Below are positions 35,528 to 44,483 of a stretch of 64,000 nucleotides of DNA, piece after piece; the stretch's first letter is position 1; each line of letters begins with the position of its first letter. Origin of the DNA: Candidatus Cloacimonadota bacterium (GTDB lineage: Bacteria > Cloacimonadota > Cloacimonadia > Cloacimonadales > Cloacimonadaceae). The notes below the pieces were generated by a model that was not told where the DNA came from, ran no database searches, and was given only the letters and a program-made list of their open reading frames with translations. The stretch lies in assembly GCA_012728875.1 (NCBI GenBank), contig JAAYEF010000010.1:1-64000 (forward strand), written 5' to 3'. The position numbers and the translations under genes are program-made.

Positions 35528-36379
35528 ATGAATATAATTGAAACAATGTTCCCATATATAAGCTTGATTAGATGGATTATTAAGTACCTTTCGCGGAAAA
35601 GGATATGCATCCTGGGAGAGAGTGCGGTAGGGAAAACAATGATGTTTAACTATTTGTCTACGGGAATCATTCACCAGAACTATCATCCTACTACCCATTC
35701 TATCACGGTTAAGGGAAGATCAATCCGTTTAAAAGATTTAAATCTTTTTATAGCTGATTCGATGGATGTTACCGGTACAGGTCACGGATGGGACGAGTGG
35801 GAAAAAAGTTACAGGAATTCTGATTATGTTATTTACATGTTTAGAGCAGATTTGGTTTTTCCATCCAGTTTAGAAGATGTCGTCGGAAACTTTAGAACAA
35901 ACCCCAAAGTAGACGGTAAAAAATTCTCTCAGTTCATTGAATTGTTTAACGGGTATATTGACTCAATACAAACGCAATCTAAGAGGTTAACAAAAGACTC
36001 TTCAGCGGACATTATTCAAGAGCTATCAGCTTGCTATGAAGAATACAGAAATGAGCATATTGGAAGACTTAATGTTGATATACAGCAAATTAAAGAATGG
36101 TATAATGCACAAGCTAAGCCCATTGTTTTTGTTGGCACCCATGGAGATTTCATTCCCAAGTTTGACTATCTTAACTCGAAAAAAAAAGGTTATCTCTACG
36201 ATACCCTTAGAGACGAGCTTTATGAGAGAGTACCAAAGTTATCTATGGAAGATAGAACGTATATGATAGTTGGCTCTTTCACAAATGAAGTAGAGGTTGG
36301 ATATTATGTATATGAGCTTTTTAAAATGCTCAAGGATAGAGCAATGGCTGCAAAAAAAGAAACAGGGCGCAGAACATGA
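35528..36379 (+). CDS. Arf/Ras-like small GTPase, first gene of an unrecognised cassette
   Basis: A 283-residue protein. The start is the ATG before MNIIETMFPYISL, 6 bases after GAGG; the frame is open for 12 more codons upstream. The P-loop GESAVGKT (30-37), a G3-like segment, LFIADSMDVTG, and a G4-like THGD in VFVGTHGDFIPK mark a small GTPase domain. HGWDEWEKSYRNSDYVIYMF resembles the switch II and following strand of Arf-type proteins. An insert of about 60 residues, probably helical (IQTQSKRLTKDSSADIIQELS), lies between G3 and G4. A hydrophobic N-terminal helix may attach it to the membrane. It is AT-rich like the next two genes and unlike hisC. I do not recognise the three-gene set. Confidence 0.7.
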   Translation: MNIIETMFPYISLIRWIIKYLSRKRICILGESAVGKTMMFNYLSTGIIHQNYHPTTHSITVKGRSIRLKDLNLFIADSMDVTGTGHGWDEWEKSYRNSDYVIYMFRADLVFPSSLEDVVGNFRTNPKVDGKKFSQFIELFNGYIDSIQTQSKRLTKDSSADIIQELSACYEEYRNEHIGRLNVDIQQIKEWYNAQAKPIVFVGTHGDFIPKFDYLNSKKKGYLYDTLRDELYERVPKLSMEDRTYMIVGSFTNEVEVGYYVYELFKMLKDRAMAAKKETGRRT

Positions 36380-36418
36380 ATAAAAGAGTTTTCTCTCGAA
36401 CACTTTATGGAGTTGAAT

Positions 36419-36931
36419 ATGACTACTAAAACTTACCTATGGTCTCAACATTTAAATAATGTTTCCCCGGACATAATAGCAAATGTTACTAATGTATATG
36501 TGTCCGTGACAGAACCTCAAGTTCGGAATAAAATTATCTCAATGATCTCCGAAGTTACAAGTTCAAAAAAGGTTCTGATAGCAAAAGGCCTATTTTCTAC
36601 GACGTATCTGCTTGGGAAAGTGATGGTATTTGATATAGAATCAAACGACATAGATTCTGGAGGAAGAAAGTCAATCATAACAGGATACTATGAAGGTTTT
36701 AATCTATCTGCAAATGATCCTTGGCAAGATTTATTGAGTAAGATAAAAAACTTTGCTCAAAAAAATGAACGATCTATATTAGACAGTGCATTGGCAGACC
36801 TGACTAAGTCTTTTAGTTCAGTTTTAAGAAAAAAGTCAATGAAGACCAGAAAATCAGTAATATTAGCTGCCATAGTTATGCTGCTATCCCTCTTATTAGT
36901 AATAATTTTATTCAAGCGTTACAAGGGATAA
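36419..36931 (+). CDS. Unrecognised tail-anchored membrane protein, second gene of the cassette
   Basis: A 170-residue protein starting at ATG 36419 after TGGAG (an earlier start at 36407 is possible). Residues 1-135 are soluble and partly beta-rich (KVLIAKGLFSTTYLLGKVMVFDIES) followed by a helical stretch. One transmembrane helix near the C-terminus (SVILAAIVMLLSLLLVIILF) is flanked by Lys/Arg on both sides, so most of the protein should face the cytoplasm. It lies 39 bp after the GTPase and 16 bp before the third gene. It could be the membrane partner or effector of the GTPase; this is inference from position only. Confidence 0.55.
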   Translation: MTTKTYLWSQHLNNVSPDIIANVTNVYVSVTEPQVRNKIISMISEVTSSKKVLIAKGLFSTTYLLGKVMVFDIESNDIDSGGRKSIITGYYEGFNLSANDPWQDLLSKIKNFAQKNERSILDSALADLTKSFSSVLRKKSMKTRKSVILAAIVMLLSLLLVIILFKRYKG

Positions 36932-36947
36932 TTACAAAAGAAATTAG

Positions 36948-37718
36948 ATGGAGAAAAAATTGAACAATCCGAGCCTTATACCGAGTAACCCAGATAGAAG
37001 AAAAGTCATTATAGTGTTATCGAGTGATAATGCTAATATTTTTAAATATAAAGATGACGAAGGATTACGGGCACATCCAAATATATGTATAGTAGAATAT
37101 GATAAAATCGTTTCAGATCATGGTCTACTTGATAGAATCAAACCTATGATATTGCCCAATGTTATCCTAATACAGAGCCCTTACGACCTTGATGTTTATG
37201 AGATAGGAGAAGACGCTGTGTATAAATTCTCAGTCTCAAAACATGTCATTGCTTCACAAATATTCCGTTTACTTGGATGCAAAAGCCTTGAAGTAATGCA
37301 ATTAGATATAGAAGGAGAAAAGGAAACACGCCAATTTCGATTTGCTGGCGAACATCCGGAGTTAACAGCTGAGTTCAAAAAACTCGACATCAACGAAAGA
37401 AGCCTGATTTCGGAGGTTAAGCTTAAAGAAATTTATCAAGGAAGTAAACCAAGGATTAAGCAAGCCTATGATTACCTAGCAAAACACTATCTGACCAATG
37501 ACAGTAACTTAATGGGCTTAATTGAGAAAAGAAGCGATGAGAGTAATAAAATGAACGAGTATAGCTTGCAGGTTACTCTTACACAAGAAACAAAACACAC
37601 TGTTGATTTTCTTGGAACGATTGGAATACCTCATTTTCTTGCAAAAATCGAAGGTAGTGTGAATACACTCAAACAGAATAAAACAGAATTCAAAGTCACA
37701 TACAAAGCTACGTTTTAG
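36948..37718 (+). CDS. Unrecognised cytoplasmic protein, third gene of the cassette
   Basis: A 256-residue protein without signal or membrane segments. The N-terminal half has alternating strands and helices (RKVIIVLSSDNANIF, NICIVEYDKIVS, MILPNVILIQSPYDLDVYEIG), as in a Rossmann-like fold. The C-terminal 65 residues are beta-rich (EYSLQVTLTQETKHTVDFLG, FLAKIEGSVNTLKQ, EFKVTYKATF). No catalytic motif is recognised. Start at ATG 36948 with only a weak ribosome site. It is the last gene of the AT-rich cassette; no clear terminator follows. Confidence 0.5.
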   Translation: MEKKLNNPSLIPSNPDRRKVIIVLSSDNANIFKYKDDEGLRAHPNICIVEYDKIVSDHGLLDRIKPMILPNVILIQSPYDLDVYEIGEDAVYKFSVSKHVIASQIFRLLGCKSLEVMQLDIEGEKETRQFRFAGEHPELTAEFKKLDINERSLISEVKLKEIYQGSKPRIKQAYDYLAKHYLTNDSNLMGLIEKRSDESNKMNEYSLQVTLTQETKHTVDFLGTIGIPHFLAKIEGSVNTLKQNKTEFKVTYKATF

Positions 37719-38050
37719 CTCCGTTTGGTTTAATTACCAATAGAAGGGAATGCCGCCCAGTGTTTCTTACAATTTTTATGTATAAGCAAGACCCATATTA
37801 AGTTTCTGTAATTAAGTTTTAAGAAATTGTGAGAAAAAGGCAGAAACTAATAGCCTGCTTTTACCTCAATTCATCCGATTTGAAGTTTTCAGTAAAGGTC
37901 TATAGTCACGTTGCAGCAAAAAGCCCGCCTTTAGCGAATTGAGCAAATTTTGCTTGACAAAAATCTGCGGTGGGCCTTGGATATGAATCAGCGTGGGTTG
38001 GCAGCCCGAGGGTTTCCGCCATGCGCAGAAGCATTTGAAGGAGAAAAACC
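37719..38050. other. Spacer between the GTPase cassette and the beta-helix gene
   Basis: About 330 bp. A TTGACA near 37952 could be a -35 element of the next gene, but no well-spaced -10 was found. Base composition changes here from AT-rich to the host average. Confidence 0.4.
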
Positions 38051-38947
38051 ATGCGCAGATCGATTATATGCTGTTTAATTCTGGTGGCAGTGCTGGCAGC
38101 GATTGCCCCCCTGGCAGCGGCAAAGCCGGGCAAGATGAAGATCGTGGAAGTGACAAACGAAAGGGAATTTTTGAAGGCCATCGGCTCAAACACCGTCATC
38201 AACGTGGAAAACCTGGAAAGCGGTTATTTTGTGCTCTCGGGAAAAAAGACGCTCGGGATGTCCAAAAACGCACGCTTTGAAGAGGTTTTTGACGGAAATC
38301 AACTGGTGATCAGCAACGTGAACGACCTCATCATCACCGGCGACGCCCGGGCCCTGAGCGTGATCATGGCAGAGCCGCGCTATGCCAATGTGATCAAGTT
38401 TGAAAACTGCCAAAACATCCGCTTGGAAAACCTGAGCCTGGGTCACACCGAAGGCGGCTATTGCACAGGCGGGGTGGTGGAACTGGATCACTGCCAGGAC
38501 TTTTCCACTTGGAATTGCGAACTGTGGGGCTGCGGCATCGAAGGGATCACCGCCTGGGACAGCAGCGGACTGATGTGTGAACTGACGTCCATCAACAACT
38601 GCACCTACGACGCCCTGAGCCTGGTGAGGGTGACCGATGCGAATTTTGTGAACTGCGTGATTCGAAACAACATCGAATTCGACACCCTGAACTTCACGGA
38701 TTGCCGGGATGTGAACTTTATCGGCTGCGCCATTTTCGACAACGCCTCCTTTGGAGGCTGGGGCACCAGCTATCTCATCCGTTCGGAAAATTCCTGGGTG
38801 AACTTCAAGGAATGCGCCATCTTTAAAAACAACGTGCATGAACTGACCACCGACCCCAGACTGGTGCGCTTTGAAAACTGCGCCATCTTCCAAAACGAAC
38901 ACACGAGCATTGAGGGCGACGAGCTTGACGAGCCGGTGGATTGGTGA
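38051..38947 (+). CDS. Exported right-handed beta-helix protein
   Basis: A 298-residue protein with signal peptide MRRSIICCLILVAVLAAIAPLAAA after a strong GAAGGAG site. Residues 60-290 consist of short repeated strands with regularly placed Asn and Cys (VIKFENCQNIRLENLSLG, VVELDHCQDFSTWNCELWG, LNFTDCRDVNFIGCAIF), typical of a parallel beta-helix as in pectate-lyase-like and NosD-like proteins. No lyase active site is evident. It is likely periplasmic or on the surface, with unknown ligand. It is a single gene with its own terminator. Confidence 0.7.
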   Translation: MRRSIICCLILVAVLAAIAPLAAAKPGKMKIVEVTNEREFLKAIGSNTVINVENLESGYFVLSGKKTLGMSKNARFEEVFDGNQLVISNVNDLIITGDARALSVIMAEPRYANVIKFENCQNIRLENLSLGHTEGGYCTGGVVELDHCQDFSTWNCELWGCGIEGITAWDSSGLMCELTSINNCTYDALSLVRVTDANFVNCVIRNNIEFDTLNFTDCRDVNFIGCAIFDNASFGGWGTSYLIRSENSWVNFKECAIFKNNVHELTTDPRLVRFENCAIFQNEHTSIEGDELDEPVDW

Positions 38948-38978
38948 ACACCTTTTAATCGCAACGACTTGCATGAAT

Positions 38979-39008
38979 GGGGATGGATGATTTTCGTCCC
39001 CGTTTTTG
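38979..39008 (+). terminator. Rho-independent terminator of the beta-helix gene
   Basis: A short GC-rich stem, GGGGA with TCCCC (38979-38983 and 38997-39001), followed by GTTTTTG. Confidence 0.55.
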
Positions 39009-39180
39009 TTTTTTGGCTTCTTGGGCAGGAAACCGGACTTGGGGCGGCGCCGGGCTGAAAGCGGCTTTTTTTGGCAAAATTTGGGCGGGAATCGTCTGTT
39101 TGGGCATAATTTCCTTGACACTTACGGGGCTTTAATTGCAAAGTATCTTTTCCATAGTAAAAATACAGGCGGTTTTAAGC

Positions 39181-39951
39181 ATGCGAAATATCTTCATTGC
39201 CGGAAACTGGAAAATGAACAAGGACGCTTCCCAGACACAGCAATTTTGCACGCAGTTGGAAAGCCATCTGCAAGAGCGGGATTTTGGCAGGGTGAAAGCC
39301 ATTGTGGCGCCCGTGCATCCCTTTTTGGCAGCGGCGGAGGGGATTTTGCGTTCGGCAGGGGTGGCGGCGCAGGACGTGAGCGCCCATCCCCAGGGAGCCT
39401 TCACCGGAGAGGTCTCTGCATCCCAATTGGCTTCGCTGGGCATCAGCCATTGCATCATCGGCCATTCCGAACGCCGTCAATATCACGGTGAAAGCGATGA
39501 GCTGGTGCGCGAAAAGCTGTTGCGCCTGCGGGAAAACCGCATCATTCCCATCGTTTGCATCGGCGAAACGCTTCTTCAGCGCGAGGATGGCCAAACCCGC
39601 GAGGTGGTGCTTGCCCAGCTGGAAGGCTGCTTCGAAGGGGTTGAACTGGCCAGCGGCGAGGAAGTTTTGATAGCATACGAGCCCGTGTGGGCGATCGGCA
39701 CAGGGAAAACCGCCACTTCCGCCCAGGCGCAGGAGGTTCACGCCGAGATTCGCGCCTGGCTGAAAGAGCGCTATGGCGAAGAGCTTGCCCAAAAGATGCA
39801 CATCCTTTACGGCGGCAGCGCCAAGCCGGAAAACATCGGTGAACTTCTGGAGCAGCCGGATATCGACGGAGGCTTGATCGGCGGTGCCTCCCTGCAGATC
39901 GAATCCTTTTGCGCCATGCTGGATATCGCGCTTCAAAACGGAGGAAATTGA
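39181..39951 (+). CDS. tpiA: Triosephosphate isomerase
   Basis: Interconverts dihydroxyacetone phosphate and glyceraldehyde 3-phosphate. The 256-residue length is normal. Catalytic residues: Lys11 in AGNWKMN, His95 in IIGHSERR and Glu167 in AYEPVWAIGTGK, followed by the flexible loop and phosphate-binding YGGSAKPEN and GGLIGGASL. The start is the ATG before MRNIFIAGNWKMN; the frame is open 45 bases upstream. First gene of a dense operon; the serS start follows two bases after its stop. Confidence 0.96.
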   Translation: MRNIFIAGNWKMNKDASQTQQFCTQLESHLQERDFGRVKAIVAPVHPFLAAAEGILRSAGVAAQDVSAHPQGAFTGEVSASQLASLGISHCIIGHSERRQYHGESDELVREKLLRLRENRIIPIVCIGETLLQREDGQTREVVLAQLEGCFEGVELASGEEVLIAYEPVWAIGTGKTATSAQAQEVHAEIRAWLKERYGEELAQKMHILYGGSAKPENIGELLEQPDIDGGLIGGASLQIESFCAMLDIALQNGGN

Positions 39952-39953
39952 AC

Positions 39954-41225
39954 TTGCTGGATTTGAAATTCATTCGAGCCAATATCGACTTGGTTCGCCA
40001 AGCCATCACAAACAAGAACGAAAAGGCGGATCTGGACGCGCTTTTGGAAGCCGACGAAGCCCGACGCAGCCTTCAGCACGATTTTGACACCCTGAAAGCC
40101 CGGCAAAACAAGGTTTCCCAAGAGATTGCCAAAGCCAAGAAAGCCGGCGAGGATGCCGGGGAAATGTTGGCGGAAATGGCGGAAGTTGCCGAACAGATCA
40201 AGGAAATCAACGCAAACCTGAGCCAGGCGAACGCCCGCTTGGAAGAGCAGCAGCTTCGGGTTCCGAACGTGCCGCATCCCTCTGTGCCGGTTGGTTTTAA
40301 CGAAGAGGCAAACCGGGTTGTGCGCGAATGGGGCGCAAAGCGGGAATTTTCCTTTGAGCCGCTGGACCATCTGGAGCTGGCGGAAAAGAACGGACTTTTG
40401 GATCTGCCCCGTGGTGCCAAGCTCTCCGGTTCGGGCTTTCCCGTTTACACCGGAGCGGGAGCCGCCCTGGAACGTGGGCTGATCAACTTTATGCTGGACA
40501 TGCACATCCGAGACCACGGCTACACCGAGGTGGCGGTTCCGATTTTGGTGAACCGAAAGTCCATGACCGGCACCGGGCAGCTTCCCAAGCTGGAAGAGGA
40601 TATGTATCACATCGATCAGGACGACCTGTTCCTGATTCCCACCGCCGAGGTCCCGGTTACAAATCTGCACGCCGAGGAAATCCTCAAGCCCGACCAACTG
40701 CCTCTGAAATATGTGGCTTACACGCCCTGCTTCCGCCGTGAGGCCGGCTCCTATGGCAAAGACACCCGCGGCCTGCAGCGCCTGCATCAGTTCAACAAGG
40801 TGGAGATGGTGCGCTTTGTGGAGCCGGAAGCCTCCTACACTGCGCTGGATGAAATGCTGGGCGAAGCCGAAGCCATTTTGCGCGCCTTGGGACTGCACTA
40901 CCGCGTGCTGGAACTCTGCACGGGAGACTTGAGCTTCGCTTCTGCAAAGACTTATGACATAGAGGTTTGGGCGCCCGGAACGGGAAAATATCTGGAGGTT
41001 TCCTCCGTGAGCAACTTTGAGGACTTTCAGGCTCGCCGCGCGGGAATCCGCAAAAAGGACCCGCAGGGAAAGCCCTATTTCGTCCACACTTTGAACGGCT
41101 CGGGGCTTGCCACGCCGCGTCTTTTCATCGCACTTTTGGAAAGCTGTCAAACCCCTTCCGGTGGATTTGAACTTCCAGACGCCCTGAAGGGGCATCTGCC
41201 TCCCGGGATGGGCTTGACACCATGA
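39954..41225 (+). CDS. serS: Seryl-tRNA synthetase
   Basis: Charges tRNA-Ser (and tRNA-Sec where present). 423 residues from a TTG start at 39954, placed 9 bases after GGAGG inside the end of tpiA; the resulting N-terminus (LLDLKFIRANIDLVRQAI) matches the family. An N-terminal coiled-coil arm (about 30-100) is followed by the class II catalytic core: motif 2 in FRREAGSYGKDTRGLQRLHQFNKVE and motif 3 in NGSGLATPRLFIALLE. The TTG start and close coupling to tpiA suggest translational coupling. Confidence 0.95.
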   Translation: MLDLKFIRANIDLVRQAITNKNEKADLDALLEADEARRSLQHDFDTLKARQNKVSQEIAKAKKAGEDAGEMLAEMAEVAEQIKEINANLSQANARLEEQQLRVPNVPHPSVPVGFNEEANRVVREWGAKREFSFEPLDHLELAEKNGLLDLPRGAKLSGSGFPVYTGAGAALERGLINFMLDMHIRDHGYTEVAVPILVNRKSMTGTGQLPKLEEDMYHIDQDDLFLIPTAEVPVTNLHAEEILKPDQLPLKYVAYTPCFRREAGSYGKDTRGLQRLHQFNKVEMVRFVEPEASYTALDEMLGEAEAILRALGLHYRVLELCTGDLSFASAKTYDIEVWAPGTGKYLEVSSVSNFEDFQARRAGIRKKDPQGKPYFVHTLNGSGLATPRLFIALLESCQTPSGGFELPDALKGHLPPGMGLTP

Positions 41226-41255
41226 TCACAAAAGCCAAAAACAGGATGTAAACCA

Positions 41256-42419
41256 ATGGAAAAGAGAGAGTTCGACTTCTTTGAGCTGATCAGGATTCTG
41301 CTCAAAAACCGTAAATTCATCATCATTTTTGTGGCGGTGGTCAGCGTGGCTGCGATTGTTTACAGTTTGCTAACTCCGCAGATCTGGTCATCCGGCGCCA
41401 GCTTCTATGTGGTTGGCGATCAAAGCACCGGCCTGCCTTTCGACATCAAAGGCCTGGGCGGGCTCACCTCCTCGCTTTTGAGTGCAGACAACTCTCAAAG
41501 CGCCATAAACTCCGTTTCCGCAATGAAATCCAGAGAGTTTTCGGAAGGCGTGATCCGCCGGTTCGACCTGATCAAATACTATAAAATCACGGAAAATGAC
41601 AGCCTGAAGGCGATGGATCTGGCTTTGAAAAAGCTGCGCAAAAAAACCATGAGTATCGGCTATAACACCAGCACCAGTTTGGTGACGGTGAGCGCCGAAA
41701 CCAAGGATAGAAGGCTATCGAAAGACATAGTGGACTACTATCTGGCGCAGTTGGACGTCTATAACCGCGAGCAAAAGGTCACCAAAGGCCGAATGAACCG
41801 TGAATTTTTGGAACACAGGGTTCAAGACACCCGCGCGGAGGTGGATTCACTGCTTTTGGCGGTGAAGGATTTTCAAACCAAACACAACGCCATCGACATC
41901 GAGACCCAGACCGCTTCCCTGATCGGATCCTATGCGGATGTGATTTCCGCGAAAATGCAGGCGGATATCGAACTGGATCTGGCCCGGAAAAACTATGCCG
42001 CAGATTCCCCCATCGTTGCCGACCTCAAAGCCCGCAGCGAGGCCCTGGGACGTCAGATCAGAGAACTGGAAGCCGGCAGCACAGCGGTGAAGCCGCGCTA
42101 TTTGATCGACATCGCCAGCCTGCCAAACCTGGGAAACCAATATGCCCAGCTCAAGCTGAACCTCGCCATCAAGGAAAAGGTGTTTGAATTTTTATATCCG
42201 CAATATGAGGCAGCCCGCCTGGAAGAACTGCGGGATATGCCCACTCTGGAGATCCTGGACAGCCCCCGCGAATCCGGGATGAGGGTGCGTCCCAAGCGTG
42301 CTCTGCTCTGCGTGATCGCCTTTGGCTTGGCTTTTGTGGTGGCTGTGCTGCTCACTTTGGTGAAAAACGCGTTCGAACAAAACAAAGATCGGCTTTTGGA
42401 GAAGAGGGAAGAGCCCTGA
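41256..42419 (+). CDS. Wzz-type polysaccharide chain-length determinant
   Basis: A 387-residue inner-membrane protein. TM1 (FIIIFVAVVSVAAIVYSLL, about 24-42) and TM2 near the C-terminus (ALLCVIAFGLAFVVAVLLTL, about 350) enclose a periplasmic coiled-coil region, as in Wzz/PCP proteins. A Pro-rich RPKRA segment comes just before TM2. No kinase domain is attached. Next to an O-antigen ligase/polymerase gene, it probably sets surface polysaccharide length. Confidence 0.8.
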   Translation: MEKREFDFFELIRILLKNRKFIIIFVAVVSVAAIVYSLLTPQIWSSGASFYVVGDQSTGLPFDIKGLGGLTSSLLSADNSQSAINSVSAMKSREFSEGVIRRFDLIKYYKITENDSLKAMDLALKKLRKKTMSIGYNTSTSLVTVSAETKDRRLSKDIVDYYLAQLDVYNREQKVTKGRMNREFLEHRVQDTRAEVDSLLLAVKDFQTKHNAIDIETQTASLIGSYADVISAKMQADIELDLARKNYAADSPIVADLKARSEALGRQIRELEAGSTAVKPRYLIDIASLPNLGNQYAQLKLNLAIKEKVFEFLYPQYEAARLEELRDMPTLEILDSPRESGMRVRPKRALLCVIAFGLAFVVAVLLTLVKNAFEQNKDRLLEKREEP

Positions 42420-42432
42420 TTGGGGTTTGAAA

Positions 42433-43716
42433 ATGCTCCTTAAACGGCTTGGACCCAGCCTTTTATATGTGGCGTTCGCCGCGTTGATCGTGTTTTCCGC
42501 GGCGGCTTTGCAGGAGAAGGAAATCCTGCAAGTGGGCTTTGTGGGCGCGGTGCTCTCCGCCTGGCTGGGCATGATGTTGGTCTTTGGTCACAGCATGCGA
42601 AACAGCCTGCTTTTCGCCTCTCTGCTTTTCATAAAACCGCTTCCCACAGGCTTTTATTGCATGCTTGGCATTCTGTTTGCCAGCCTGTTGATGGAGTGGC
42701 AAAAAGAGGGCATCAAAAGCCTTAAAATTCCGTATCCCATAGCGTTGACAATCCTGCTTGCCACATCCACCTATGGCATCATCCGCAGCAACGGCAACCC
42801 CTATGCCCACCTCTACTTTCAAAGCACGGCGGTGGTTCCCGCCCTGCTGTTGATGATTGCCGCAAACAGCCGCTTTTCCCGGGATGACTTTTTGAATTGG
42901 GTGAAGGCGCTGGCGATCATCGGCACCTTTTTGGCGGTGATTGGCGTGATCATGGCTCTGATGAACCCCGAGGAACGCTATGGCTCGTTGTGGATCACAG
43001 CCATGACCATCAACGGATTCTATGTGCTTGCCTTCTTTTTCGCCATCGCTCTAGGCATCCGGGAGGGGCGCAATTTCAAGGGTTATCTCTGGTTTTTTTG
43101 CGCTATTATAGTGCTGATGGGAATGCTTTACACCTACACGCGCATCTCTTTGGTGGCGGTGTTTGCCGGCATCTTTCTCCTCATGCTGAGGATGAAGCGG
43201 ATGCGGCTTTGGGGGATGGGAATCCTGCTTTTGGTACCGCTTGCCATTCCTTCGTCCATGGCCAGCAGGATCGAGACGGGCTTTGGCTTCGACTATTCCA
43301 TTTTCATCCGCTTTGTGGCTTGGTATTACAGCCTCCGCGAAATCTGGCGCCATCCGTGGTTTGGAATTGGCATCGACGTCTGGAAAGATTGGTATGCCGG
43401 CGTGGCACCCATGAAAATCCTCTATGCCGAGCATTCCCACAACCTGTTTCTGAAAATCTGGGTGGAACTGGGGACATTCGGGTTTTTGAGCTATTTCTAC
43501 GTGATCGCAGCGGTTTTGAGGCGCTATTGGCTGAAGGTGGTGAAGCACGAACAGGGGCAGTTCCATTTCGCCCTTTTTGTGGGCATGGTGGCGCTTTTGA
43601 TCGCCTGCCTCACCGACGTTTTCATCCAGCAATACCCGGTGGGGTTTGCGTTTTGGATCGCCATCGCCTTCATGTATCTGCAGTCGAAGCTGCCACTGCC
43701 TGAGGAGCAAAAATGA
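42433..43716 (+). CDS. O-antigen ligase/polymerase family membrane protein
   Basis: A 427-residue protein with about 10-12 hydrophobic segments. The large loop and preceding helix (GFGFDYSIFIRFVAWYYSLREIWRHPWFGIGIDVW, then AEHSHNLFLKIWVELG) carry the R-x-x-x-W and His-Asn pattern of Wzy_C/WaaL proteins. It should polymerise or attach lipid-linked polysaccharide at the inner membrane. Start taken at ATG 42433; GTG/TTG codons upstream are possible. The end overlaps mazG by 4 bases (ATGA). Confidence 0.8.
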   Translation: MLLKRLGPSLLYVAFAALIVFSAAALQEKEILQVGFVGAVLSAWLGMMLVFGHSMRNSLLFASLLFIKPLPTGFYCMLGILFASLLMEWQKEGIKSLKIPYPIALTILLATSTYGIIRSNGNPYAHLYFQSTAVVPALLLMIAANSRFSRDDFLNWVKALAIIGTFLAVIGVIMALMNPEERYGSLWITAMTINGFYVLAFFFAIALGIREGRNFKGYLWFFCAIIVLMGMLYTYTRISLVAVFAGIFLLMLRMKRMRLWGMGILLLVPLAIPSSMASRIETGFGFDYSIFIRFVAWYYSLREIWRHPWFGIGIDVWKDWYAGVAPMKILYAEHSHNLFLKIWVELGTFGFLSYFYVIAAVLRRYWLKVVKHEQGQFHFALFVGMVALLIACLTDVFIQQYPVGFAFWIAIAFMYLQSKLPLPEEQK

Positions 43717-44483
43717 AAGAATTTCAAAAGCTGGTGGACATCGTGGCAGGTCTGCGCCACCCCGAAAAGGGCTGTCCCTGGGATATCAAACAAAGCGCCG
43801 AAAGCTTGGTTCCAAACTTCATTGAAGAACTGCACGAAGCAGTGGAAGCCATTGAGGATAAAGACGATGCAGCCCTGAAGGAGGAGCTGGGCGACCTGAT
43901 GCTGCACATCGTTTTCCAAGCCCGCATCGCCGAGGAGGAAGGCAGCTTCGACATGAACGCCGTGCTGAACTCCATCAACGAAAAGCTGGTTCGACGCCAT
44001 CCGCATGTGTTTGGAGACAGCGAGGTTGACGACGCCGAAAGCGTCAAAATGAACTGGGAACGCATCAAAAAGCGGGAAAAGACCGAGCGCATCAGCGTTT
44101 TGGAAGGCATCCCCCGTTCCCTGCCCGCTTTGATCTATGCCCAGCGCAGCCAGGAAAAAGCCGCCTCCGTGGGCTTCGACTGGCCGGATACAGCGCCCAT
44201 CCTGGAAAAACTGGATGAAGAGCGCCAGGAGCTTGAAAACGCCTTGCAAAGCGCTGATCCGCAAGGGATTCGCGATGAACTGGGCGATATGATTTTCACC
44301 CTGGTGAACCTGGCTCGAAAGCTGAATATCGACTCTGAAGCGGCGCTGAAGGAAAGCTCGAAAAAGTTCCACCGCCGCTTCCAATACATCGAAGAACACT
44401 ACCGCAAAAATGGGGAAGACATCCATGAAGCAAGCCTCGCCGAACTCGACGGGATCTGGGATCTCGCCAAAAAAGAGCGATAA
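43713..44483 (+). CDS. mazG: Nucleoside triphosphate pyrophosphohydrolase MazG
   Basis: A 256-residue protein with two MazG domains. Opening motif LRHPEKGCPWDIKQS, then EELHEAVEAIEDKD and KEELGDLMLHIVFQA with the metal-binding EExxE and ExxD pattern. The second domain repeats it (LDEERQELENAL, RDELGDMIFTLVNLAR). RRHPHVFGD and NWERIKKREK are typical of full-length MazG. It cleaves NTPs to NMP and PPi, removing aberrant nucleotides or affecting stringent signalling. Overlaps both neighbours. Confidence 0.95.
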   Translation: MKEFQKLVDIVAGLRHPEKGCPWDIKQSAESLVPNFIEELHEAVEAIEDKDDAALKEELGDLMLHIVFQARIAEEEGSFDMNAVLNSINEKLVRRHPHVFGDSEVDDAESVKMNWERIKKREKTERISVLEGIPRSLPALIYAQRSQEKAASVGFDWPDTAPILEKLDEERQELENALQSADPQGIRDELGDMIFTLVNLARKLNIDSEAALKESSKKFHRRFQYIEEHYRKNGEDIHEASLAELDGIWDLAKKER

